From: Chloroflexota bacterium
GTDB taxonomy: Bacteria > Chloroflexota > Limnocylindria > Limnocylindrales > CSP1-4
Length of the DNA: 8,533 bases
Direction of reading: 5' to 3'
Assembly: GCA_021815005.1 (NCBI GenBank)
Contig: JAKAHL010000066.1
Location: forward strand, 1-8,533
The notes beneath the pieces are model-generated. The model was given only the letters and a program-made list of their open reading frames with translations. It made no database searches and had not been told where the DNA came from. Numbering within the stretch: position 1 is the stretch's first letter; the number at the start of each line of letters is the position of its first letter. Positions 1 through 5,338 of this stretch are shown in pieces. The translations under genes and the position numbers were made by a program.

Positions 1-1
1 G

Positions 2-37
2 GCCACCGTCTGGCTCACGGTGCCGGCCTCGCCCTGA
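2..37 (+). CDS. Possible C-terminal tail of an upstream gene (partial)
   Basis: Reading from base 2, eleven codons run to a TGA at 35-37 and encode ATVWLTVPASP. A short alternating hydrophobic strand ending in a proline-rich tail is typical of the last strand of sensor histidine kinase ATPase domains, which often end in a form like 'GATxxxxLP'. That is the only reason for the suggestion, and eleven residues cannot prove it. The gene body lies outside the window. Another reading is that the stretch is simply noncoding. Confidence 0.3.
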   Translation, partial: ATVWLTVPASP

Positions 38-241
38 CGCCGCGCCGCGCGGCGGCATCGGGCCCGCCCCGGTTCGCCGCTCGCCGTTGGCCCGGCCGGC
101 GCCGTCGTGCCGCCTGTCGGCCCGACGTGGCGCGGTTGCGGTTCGGGCTGACATCATGGAGGCACGGGGCGCGATCCCCTTCGAGTTCATCGAGCGGCGC
201 GGGCCCGTCCCGTCGGCGTCGCCTCAAGCGAGGTGCAGACC

Positions 242-1459
242 ATGCGGATCCTGGTGATCGGCGCCGGCGGCGTCGGCACCGCGGCCGTGGCCATCGCGGC
301 CCGGCGCGACTTCTTCGAGCACATGGTGGTGGCCGACTACGACCCGGCCCGCGTGGACCGCGCGCTGGCGCAGGTCGCGGGCGACGCGCGCTTCTCGGGC
401 GCCCGGGTGGACGCCTCGAACGTGGCGTCGATGGTCGCCCTGATCCGGGAGCGGCAGATCACGCACGTCCTCAACGCGGTGGACCCGCGGTTCGTCATGC
501 CCATCTTCGACGCCTGCTTCGAGGCGGGCGCCACCTACCTCGACATGGCGATGTCGCTGTCCAAGCCGCACCCGGAGCAGCCGTACGCGCTGCCGGGCCT
601 CAAGCTCGGCGACGAGCAGTTCGCCAAGGCGGGCGAGTGGGAGGCGGCCGGGCGGCTGGCGCTGGTCGGCATCGGCGTGGAGCCCGGGCTGTCGGACATC
701 TTCGCGCGCTATGCGCAGGACGAGCTGTTCAGCGAGATCGACGAGGCGGGCGTCCGCGACGGCGCCAACCTGGTCGTGGACGGCTACGACTTCGCCCCCT
801 CGTTCTCCATCTGGACCACGATCGAGGAGTGCCTCAACCCGCCCGCGATCTGGGAGCGCGACAAGGGCTGGTACACCACGCCGCCGTTCTCCGAGCCGGA
901 GACGTTCGAGTTCCCCGAGGGCATCGGCCCGGTCGAGTGCGTCAACGTGGAGCACGAGGAGGTCCTCCTGATCCCGCGCTGGGTGAAGGCCAGGCGCGTG
1001 ACCTTCAAGTACGGCCTGGGCGACGAGTTCATCAACGTGCTCAAGGTGCTCCACACCCTGGGCCTGGACAGGACCGAGCCGGTCAGCGTGAAGGGCGTCA
1101 AGGTCTCCCCGCGCGATGTGGTCGCCGCCTGCCTGCCCGACCCGGCGGGTCTGGGCGCCAAGATGCACGGCAAGACCTGCGCCGGCACCTACGTGACGGG
1201 CAAGGGCAAAGACGGCAACCCCAGGGCTGTCTACCTCTACCACGTGGTGGACAGCGACTGGTCATGGCGGGAGTACGGCAGCCAGGCCGTGGTCTGGCAG
1301 ACCGCGATCAACCCGATCGTGGCACTCGAGCTGCTGGCCGCCGGCACCTGGTCGGGCGTGGGCGTCCTTGGCGCCGAGGCGTTCGCGCCGAAGCCGTTCC
1401 TGGACCTGCTCGTCGCCTACGGCTCGCCGTGGGGGATGCGCGAGGATCCGGTCGCGTAG
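242..1459 (+). CDS. Saccharopine dehydrogenase-family oxidoreductase, carboxynorspermidine dehydrogenase-like
   Basis: This 405-residue cytoplasmic NAD(P)-dependent oxidoreductase has the saccharopine dehydrogenase fold. Residues 1-12 form a Rossmann turn (GAGGVG at 7-12). The second strand ends in Asp32, an acidic residue that usually favours NAD(H) over NADP(H). The C-terminal half carries LPDP (298-301), a GKTCAGTYVTG segment (310-320) and QTAINP (353-358). These resemble the carboxynorspermidine/carboxyspermidine dehydrogenase branch, which reductively condenses a diamine with aspartate semialdehyde, more than fungal saccharopine reductases. Length fits that branch (about 400 residues). 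ATG 242 is preferred because a GCGAGG ribosome-binding site lies 8 bases upstream; the in-frame GTG at 233 would sit inside that site. The substrate is unproven; lysine 6-dehydrogenase-like or another amino-acid role is possible. The next gene starts 193 bp downstream, so this looks monocistronic. Confidence 0.85.
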   Translation: MRILVIGAGGVGTAAVAIAARRDFFEHMVVADYDPARVDRALAQVAGDARFSGARVDASNVASMVALIRERQITHVLNAVDPRFVMPIFDACFEAGATYLDMAMSLSKPHPEQPYALPGLKLGDEQFAKAGEWEAAGRLALVGIGVEPGLSDIFARYAQDELFSEIDEAGVRDGANLVVDGYDFAPSFSIWTTIEECLNPPAIWERDKGWYTTPPFSEPETFEFPEGIGPVECVNVEHEEVLLIPRWVKARRVTFKYGLGDEFINVLKVLHTLGLDRTEPVSVKGVKVSPRDVVAACLPDPAGLGAKMHGKTCAGTYVTGKGKDGNPRAVYLYHVVDSDWSWREYGSQAVVWQTAINPIVALELLAAGTWSGVGVLGAEAFAPKPFLDLLVAYGSPWGMREDPVA

Positions 1460-1488
1460 CGCCGGCTCAGGGATTTCGCCCCCGGCGC
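1459..1488 (+). terminator. Weak stem-loop just after the dehydrogenase stop
   Basis: GCGCCGG (1459-1465) pairs perfectly with CCGGCGC (1482-1488) around a 16-base loop, starting at the last base of the TAG stop. A second small hairpin (CCTGG at 1499-1503 with CCAGG at 1508-1512) follows. Position suits transcription termination. There is no T-run, so this is not a classical intrinsic terminator, and short G+C stems arise easily by chance in such DNA. Confidence 0.2.
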
Positions 1489-1652
1489 GGCCGGAGGTCC
1501 TGGCACCCCAGGCCCGCCGGGGCGGCGCCCGTCCCCCCTCTGGCGGAGGAGACCGGGACAGGGCGTACTGTGAGGATCTGGTAGGACGACGAGGGGGTGC
1601 CGGTGTCGCGCCTGCCCGATGGCCATTCCCGACTTGACAGATCGGGTATGGT

Positions 1653-2273
1653 TTGCCACGCATCGTGCGAACCAGGATCATCGTCGCGATCGCGGCGCTC
1701 ATCGCCGCGTCCGCCCTGGTCGCCGGCCCCGGATCCGCGGGAGCTGGTCAGCCGCGCGCCGCTCAGGCGCCCGACGCCACGCAGTTCCGTCCCGTCACGC
1801 TCGTGGCGCCCGCAGATCTCCCGGCGACGTCGATCACCCCAACACCTGACCCCGCGTACCGCTCGGCCGGCTGGCTCGGGCCTGACTCCCCGTTGGGGGA
1901 CTCGGGCGTCACCGCGGGCGTCGCGGGCGCGCGGACCACGACCCGCCAGCCGCTGGTGGCCGCGGCCGAGGAGCCGGTGAACCCCTGGCGCTTCGACGGG
2001 AACATCAGCTGGTACGGGCCCGGGATGTATGGCGGCCGCACGGCCTGTGGCGTGCGGCTGACCAAGACGATCCGCGGCGTGGCGAGCCGGACCCTCGCGT
2101 GCGGGACGCTCGTCACGTTCCGCAACCCGGCCAACGGTCGGGTCGCCACGGTGCCGGTCATCGACCGGGGTCCGTACGCCAGCGGCCGGATCTGGGACAT
2201 GTCCGGGGGCCTGTGCCTGTACCTGGACCACTGCTACACCGGGACGATGTACTGGAAGCTGGCCGGGCGCTGA
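1653..2273 (+). CDS. Secreted RlpA-like double-psi beta-barrel protein
   Basis: This small exported protein has a basic start (MPRIVRTR) and a hydrophobic signal core (about residues 9-25). A Pro/Thr/Ala-rich spacer follows to about residue 112, then a C-terminal DPBB domain (116-206). The DPBB signatures are SWYG (119-122), YGGRTACG (126-133), GTLVTFRNPANGR (151-163) and IDRGPY (170-175). RlpA proteins bind peptidoglycan, and some cleave denuded glycan strands. The His normally found in the 'TAAH.TLPFGT' segment is Ser145 here, while the Asp of 'DRGP' (Asp171) is kept, so lytic transglycosylase activity is doubtful. Four cysteines (132, 150, 188, 194) could form two disulfides outside the cell. 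No SPOR domain is present. The frame opens after a TGA at 1635; the possible starts are TTG 1653 or GTG 1665. GTG 1665 still leaves a full signal peptide and may be the true start. Confidence 0.8.
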   Translation: MPRIVRTRIIVAIAALIAASALVAGPGSAGAGQPRAAQAPDATQFRPVTLVAPADLPATSITPTPDPAYRSAGWLGPDSPLGDSGVTAGVAGARTTTRQPLVAAAEEPVNPWRFDGNISWYGPGMYGGRTACGVRLTKTIRGVASRTLACGTLVTFRNPANGRVATVPVIDRGPYASGRIWDMSGGLCLYLDHCYTGTMYWKLAGR

Positions 2274-2304
2274 CGCCGCCCTTCCTGTGCGAACCCACAT
2301 TCCC

Positions 2305-2343
2305 CGCTCACGGCCCCGCTGCCGGCGGGTCGTACCGTGAGCG
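2305..2343 (+). other. Nested stem-loop between the RlpA-like and DoxX-Rieske genes
   Basis: CGCTCACGG (2305-2313) is perfectly complementary to CCGTGAGCG (2335-2343). Inside it CCCGC (2315-2319) pairs with GCGGG (2325-2329) around a five-base loop. It begins 31 bases after the RlpA-like stop. It may end the upstream transcript, although no T-run follows, or it may fold in the leader of the next gene. A TACCGT hexamer (2333-2338) overlaps its right arm and could be a -10 element, which would make the structure a DNA-level operator instead. The function is not established. Confidence 0.4.
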
Positions 2344-2404
2344 CTGGGCGAGGCTGTGGTCGGCGCGCCCGCTCAGGCTTGGACAACCCATGACGGAGGA
2401 CATC

Positions 2405-2437
2405 GTGGCAGCGACGCGAACAGAGGGCCGGCCGTGA
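2405..2437 (+). CDS. Possible 10-codon leader peptide coupled to the DoxX-Rieske start
   Basis: GGAGGA (2395-2400) lies four bases before GTG 2405. This opens a short frame encoding VAATRTEGRP and stops at TGA 2435-2437, so it overlaps the downstream GTG as GTGA. An in-frame ATG at 2390 would extend it to 15 residues. The strong ribosome-binding site with a 4-base stop/start overlap suits translational coupling or a leader peptide. There is no recognisable peptide motif, and chance is possible. Confidence 0.25.
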   Translation: MAATRTEGRP

Positions 2438-3684
2438 GCGCCCGCGACCGCGGATCACTCCGCGCCCCCGACCGAAACCGCGGCGCCGATCTGAACCGAG
2501 CCGCCCGCGTGCCCCAGAGCCCGGCGAACCCATCGCTCGGGGAGCAGTTCTCCGCCGCGAGCCCGGCCCACCGCGCGCTCGTCCCGATCCGCTTCTTCTT
2601 CGGCCTGACCTTCGTGTATGCGGGCCTGGACAAGTTCCTGGATCCGACGTTCTTCAACCCCAGCGCTCCCACCTCCATCACGGCCCAGCTGCAGGCGTTC
2701 GCCCGGGTGTCGCCCCTGGCGTTCATGATCAAGCCGACCGAGCCACTGGCCGTGCCCATCGGCGCCCTCATCGCGCTCGCGGAGCTCGCCATCGGCCTGG
2801 GCGCGCTGTCCGGGCTCGCCTTCCGCCTGGCGGCCGCGGGCGGTGCGGCCCTGTCCTTCCTCTTCTTCCTGACGGCCTCGTGGGCCACGCACCCGTACTA
2901 CTTCGGCGCGGACCTGCCGTACGCCTTCGGGTGGCTGACGCTCGCCCTCGCCGGCACCGGCGGCCTGTTCGTCCCTGCCTTCGTCGGCCGGCTCGGCACG
3001 GACGAGGACGCCGCGATCCGCCGACACGGTCCTGCCGGCGTGTCGGCGCCCGCCGCCTTCCGGCCCCCGCGCGAGCTGGATCTGGCACCGTCGGAGTCGC
3101 GCCGGCTCCTGGTCCAGACGGGCGTGCTGGGCGCCGCCTCCGTCATCCTCGCCGGGCTGACGCTGCCCGTGCGGTTCCTGCGCAGCGACGACGCTGCCGC
3201 GGCGTCGGCAGCCGGCAGCGCCGGGCTCGCCGCCTCGAGCGCGGCCCCGGCGGCCAGCGTGGCGCCGGCCGGCGTCGTGGCCTCGGCCGTCCCGGGCGGA
3301 CCCACCTCCGCCCCGCGCGCCACGGCTGCGGCGGCTGCCGCGCCCAACGCCCTCACGGTCGCGACCACGGCCCAGGTGGACCAGCAGGGCGCCGTCCGGA
3401 TCACGGTTCCGGCCAGCGCGCCGTCGTCGCTGCCGGCCGGTGACCCGGCGCTGGTGGTCAAGCTCAAGAGCGGCGGCTACGCGTGCTTCGACGCGATCTG
3501 CACGCACGCGGGCTGCCGCGTGGGCTGGGACCCCCAGAACGACATCATGCTCTGCCCGTGCCACGGCGCCGCGTACGACCCGAACAACCACGCGGCGGTC
3601 CTCCAGGGGCCAGCCCCCCAGCCGTTGCTGGAGCTGCCGATCGTGGTTGACAAGGCGACGGGGACGATCACGCTCAAGGCCTGA
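2434..3684 (+). CDS. DoxX/DoxD-domain membrane protein fused to a Rieske [2Fe-2S] domain
   Basis: This is a 416-residue predicted membrane redox protein. After a polar N-terminus, four hydrophobic helices (about 49-67, 104-128, 130-150, 163-185) form a DoxX/DoxD-type domain, the family of the thiosulfate:quinone oxidoreductase membrane subunit. A cytosolic-looking linker leads to SRRLLV (222-227) and a fifth helix (about 227-247), which resembles a Tat signal-anchor. An Ala/Ser/Pro linker (about 252-310) precedes the Rieske domain. That domain contains CTHAGC (356-361) and CPCHG (374-378). The four expected cluster ligands are Cys356, His358, Cys374 and His377, with Cys361/Cys376 as the disulfide pair; all are present. 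A GPAP loop (392-395) matches the Rieske proline loop. Inference: electrons move between an outer-face donor or acceptor and the quinone pool. GTG 2434 is chosen for its AGAGGG site six bases upstream. GTG 2356 (26 residues longer) or GTG 2509 are alternatives. Confidence 0.85.
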   Translation: MSARDRGSLRAPDRNRGADLNRAARVPQSPANPSLGEQFSAASPAHRALVPIRFFFGLTFVYAGLDKFLDPTFFNPSAPTSITAQLQAFARVSPLAFMIKPTEPLAVPIGALIALAELAIGLGALSGLAFRLAAAGGAALSFLFFLTASWATHPYYFGADLPYAFGWLTLALAGTGGLFVPAFVGRLGTDEDAAIRRHGPAGVSAPAAFRPPRELDLAPSESRRLLVQTGVLGAASVILAGLTLPVRFLRSDDAAAASAAGSAGLAASSAAPAASVAPAGVVASAVPGGPTSAPRATAAAAAAPNALTVATTAQVDQQGAVRITVPASAPSSLPAGDPALVVKLKSGGYACFDAICTHAGCRVGWDPQNDIMLCPCHGAAYDPNNHAAVLQGPAPQPLLELPIVVDKATGTITLKA

Positions 3685-3699
3685 CCGGCCGTCCCGGCG

Positions 3700-3705
3700 T
3701 ACGCT
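3700..3705 (+). promoter_or_regulatory. Candidate -10 element of a leaderless promoter for the GH3 gene
   Basis: TACGCT fits the TANNNT -10 pattern and ends six bases before GTG 3712, which would place transcription start at or next to the start codon. No Shine-Dalgarno-like sequence precedes the GTG, which agrees with a leaderless message. It lies in the 27-bp gap after the DoxX-Rieske gene, so the GH3 gene may be transcribed independently. No convincing -35 is visible. Confidence 0.4.
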
Positions 3706-3711
3706 GACGCC

Positions 3712-4995
3712 GTGGAGACGGCGTCTCGCCCGACGGTCTCGCGACGCGCACTGCTGGCCGGGATGGCGCTCGGCAGCGTCGCGGCCAGTCTGGCCGCCTG
3801 CGCCACCCCGCCCACGATGCCCTCGCCCTCGCCCTCGCCCTCGACGTCGACTGGCGCCGCCGGGTCGCCCGCGGGCCACGCCCCCGCGTCGCCCGCGCCG
3901 TCCAGCTCGCCCGCGCCACCCGATTCGCCCCCGCCCGGCACGGCCGCCCTGTCGTCGCCGTCGGCAACCGACGAGCTGGCCCATCGGATCGCCGGCCTGC
4001 TCATCGTGGGCTTCCGCGGCCAGCGCCTGGCGGAGGCCCCGTGGCTCCGCCAGGCCATCGCCCGGGACGGCCTGGGCGGCGTGATCCTCTTCGACCGGGA
4101 CCAGCGCACGGGCGGGGCGCGCAACGTGGCCACCCCGACCCAGGTCGAGTCGCTCACCGCGGAGCTCCGGGCCGCGGCCGGGCTTGGCGGCCTGCTGATC
4201 GGCGTGGACCAGGAGGGCGGCGTGGTCACGCGGCTCGGGCCGGCCCACGGGTACCCCTCGCTCGTGTCCGAGGCCGCGGTGGGGCGGGGCACCCTCGCCG
4301 CGGCCCAGGCTTGGGCTCGCGCACTCGCCGCGACCGTTGCCGGCGCAGGCTGCAACCTGGACTTCGCGCCGGTCGTGGACCTCGACGTCAACCCGACCAG
4401 CCCGGCCATCGGCGCGCTGGGACGCTCGTTCTCCGCCAATCCCGCCACCGTGGCGCGCCTGGCGGGCATCGAGCTCGACGCGCTCCACGCTCGGGGCGTC
4501 CGGTCCGCGGTCAAGCACTTCCCGGGGATCGGCTCGTCCACGGTCAACACGGACTTCGGCGTGGCCGACGTGAGCACGACCTGGTCGCGCACGGAGCTCG
4601 ATCCGTACCGGGAGCTCGCCGCTGCCGGCAAGCTCGACGCGGTGATGGTGGGCCACGTCGTCAACGGCCAGCTCGACCCGTCGTACCCGGCCTCGCTCAG
4701 CCAGCCAACCCTGACCGTGCTTCGGGACGACATCGGGTTCGACGGCCCAGCCGTCACCGACGACCTCCAGGCTGCGGCGATCACCCAGCGCTACGGCGCC
4801 GACGAGGCCGTGCTCCTGGCCTTGGAGGCCGGCAACGACCTGCTGCTGTTCGCGAACCAGCAGGTCTACGACACGGGCCTCGTGCGGCACGTGGTCAACC
4901 TCGTGCTGGGCGCGGTGGCGGCCGGCCGGATCACGGCGGACGAGATCGACGCGAAGTGGGCGCGCCGCGGACGGCTGCTGGGGGTCGCCTCCTAG
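3712..4995 (+). CDS. Tat-type lipoprotein with a glycoside hydrolase family 3 domain, NagZ/LpqI-like
   Basis: This 427-residue predicted surface lipoprotein has a twin-arginine signal SRRALL (10-15), a hydrophobic core and the lipobox LAAC ending at Cys30. A Ser/Pro/Ala linker (about 31-85) leads to a GH3 TIM-barrel domain (about 88-427). Family marks are DQEGG (166-170), Arg174, KHFPG (268-272) and VTDDLQ (348-353), in which Asp350 is the expected nucleophile. NagZ enzymes release N-acetylglucosamine from wall fragments, and LpqI is the lipoprotein version in mycobacteria. In classic NagZ the KHFPGHG segment ends in an Asp-Ser-His catalytic dyad; here the segment continues as IGSSTVNTDFG, with Asn279 and Asp281 at those places. 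The sugar specificity and even the activity are therefore uncertain. There is no C-terminal GH3 domain. Extra length over NagZ (about 340) comes from the signal and linker. GTG 3712 is fixed by the signal peptide. Confidence 0.85.
   Translation: METASRPTVSRRALLAGMALGSVAASLAACATPPTMPSPSPSPSTSTGAAGSPAGHAPASPAPSSSPAPPDSPPPGTAALSSPSATDELAHRIAGLLIVGFRGQRLAEAPWLRQAIARDGLGGVILFDRDQRTGGARNVATPTQVESLTAELRAAAGLGGLLIGVDQEGGVVTRLGPAHGYPSLVSEAAVGRGTLAAAQAWARALAATVAGAGCNLDFAPVVDLDVNPTSPAIGALGRSFSANPATVARLAGIELDALHARGVRSAVKHFPGIGSSTVNTDFGVADVSTTWSRTELDPYRELAAAGKLDAVMVGHVVNGQLDPSYPASLSQPTLTVLRDDIGFDGPAVTDDLQAAAITQRYGADEAVLLALEAGNDLLLFANQQVYDTGLVRHVVNLVLGAVAAGRITADEIDAKWARRGRLLGVAS
3820..3843 (+). repeat. Four tandem copies of CCCTCG in the GH3 linker
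   Basis: The hexamer CCCTCG is repeated four times without mismatch and encodes alternating Pro-Ser in the linker after the lipidated cysteine. Slippage in six-base steps would change linker length without shifting the frame. Confidence 0.85.
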
Positions 4996-5237
4996 GGATC
5001 GGCCCGATGGCCACCGGGCTGGCGCGCGCGGCGGAGTGACCGCTTGGCGGGCGCTGTCACGCAGGTGCCCGCGCCGAGGGCAGCCCGACACGCGAGCCAT
5101 CCCCGACGGCGCCGCCGGGAACATCCCATGCGCCAGGCCGCCCGCCCGGCGGGCACGCGTGACGGAGTGACCGCCCAGCGGGAATCCCGGCGCCGCGGGA
5201 CGCCGAGCGACGGCTATCGCCCGCGCCGCCCCGCGAT

Positions 5238-5248
5238 CTGTGGCACAG
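5238..5248. promoter_or_regulatory. Short palindrome CTGTGGCACAG, possible operator half
   Basis: CTGTG and CACAG are perfect reverse complements around one central base, about 90 bp before the efflux gene start. It could be a regulator site, but at 11 bp chance occurrence is quite possible. Confidence 0.25.
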
Positions 5249-5267
5249 TCCCACCCATCCGAAGACG

Positions 5268-5282
5268 CATTCGCAGCGAATG
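5268..5282. promoter_or_regulatory. 15-bp perfect palindrome, candidate efflux-gene operator
   Basis: CATTCGC and GCGAATG are exact reverse complements around a central A. The centre lies 64 bp upstream of the GTG start of the DHA2 transporter. TetR- and MarR-family repressors commonly bind palindromes of this size next to drug-efflux genes, and this one is less G+C-rich than its surroundings. No regulator gene is present in the window, so the binding protein is unknown. Confidence 0.4.
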
Positions 5283-5338
5283 GATCGAGGCGGCCGTTCA
5301 CCCAGGGCCGCCCGGCACCGACGAGACGAGGGAACACC

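Larger units (their letters stand above)
4996..5338. other. 343-bp intergenic region upstream of the efflux gene
   Basis: No reading frame here has protein-like composition or a recognisable domain; the frames crossing it are rich in Arg, Pro and Gly on both strands. It holds a 12-bp direct repeat CGGAGTGACCGC (5032-5043 and 5163-5174) and two palindromes near the efflux gene (5238-5248 and 5268-5282), listed separately. An 11-bp palindrome ATCGGCCCGAT (4998-5008) lies just after the GH3 stop but lacks a T-run. It probably contains the promoter and operator of the efflux gene. No clear -35/-10 pair can be named. Confidence 0.6.

Noticed and set aside
43..54. 12-bp palindrome CGCCGCGCGGCG after the possible upstream gene tail.
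   Set aside because: It has no loop, no T-run and is made only of G and C, so chance is likely and a terminator call is not justified.
156..257. 33-codon frame ATG 156 to TGA 255, overlapping the dehydrogenase start.
   Set aside because: No ribosome-binding site, no recognisable motif, and it runs into the Rossmann-fold start in another frame.
127..1584. Plus-strand 485-codon frame overlapping the dehydrogenase.
   Set aside because: It is Arg/Gly-rich without recognisable motifs, while the overlapping frame has a Rossmann motif, a ribosome-binding site and family signatures.
1634..1652. TTGACA (1634-1639) and TATGGT (1647-1652) as a sigma-70 promoter of the RlpA-like gene.
   Set aside because: The spacing is only 7 bases instead of about 17, so they cannot work as a -35/-10 pair. 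TATGGT alone could be a -10 with a very short leader, but that is weak.
1460..1652. A c-di-AMP (ydaO-type) riboswitch, looked for because such switches often precede wall-enzyme genes.
   Set aside because: I could not find the conserved segments of that riboswitch in this 193-bp gap.
3184..3345. A possible frameshift or junk insert between the DoxX and Rieske domains, because the sequence is Ala/Ser-rich.
   Set aside because: The frame stays open, the composition is that of a flexible linker, and the preceding Tat-like anchor makes a linker at this place sensible.
2455..5337. 960-codon open frame on the minus strand across three genes.
   Set aside because: Its product is low-complexity Arg/Gly/Ala/Glu sequence with no domain. 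It is antisense to genes with clear domains; long antisense frames are expected in very G+C-rich DNA.
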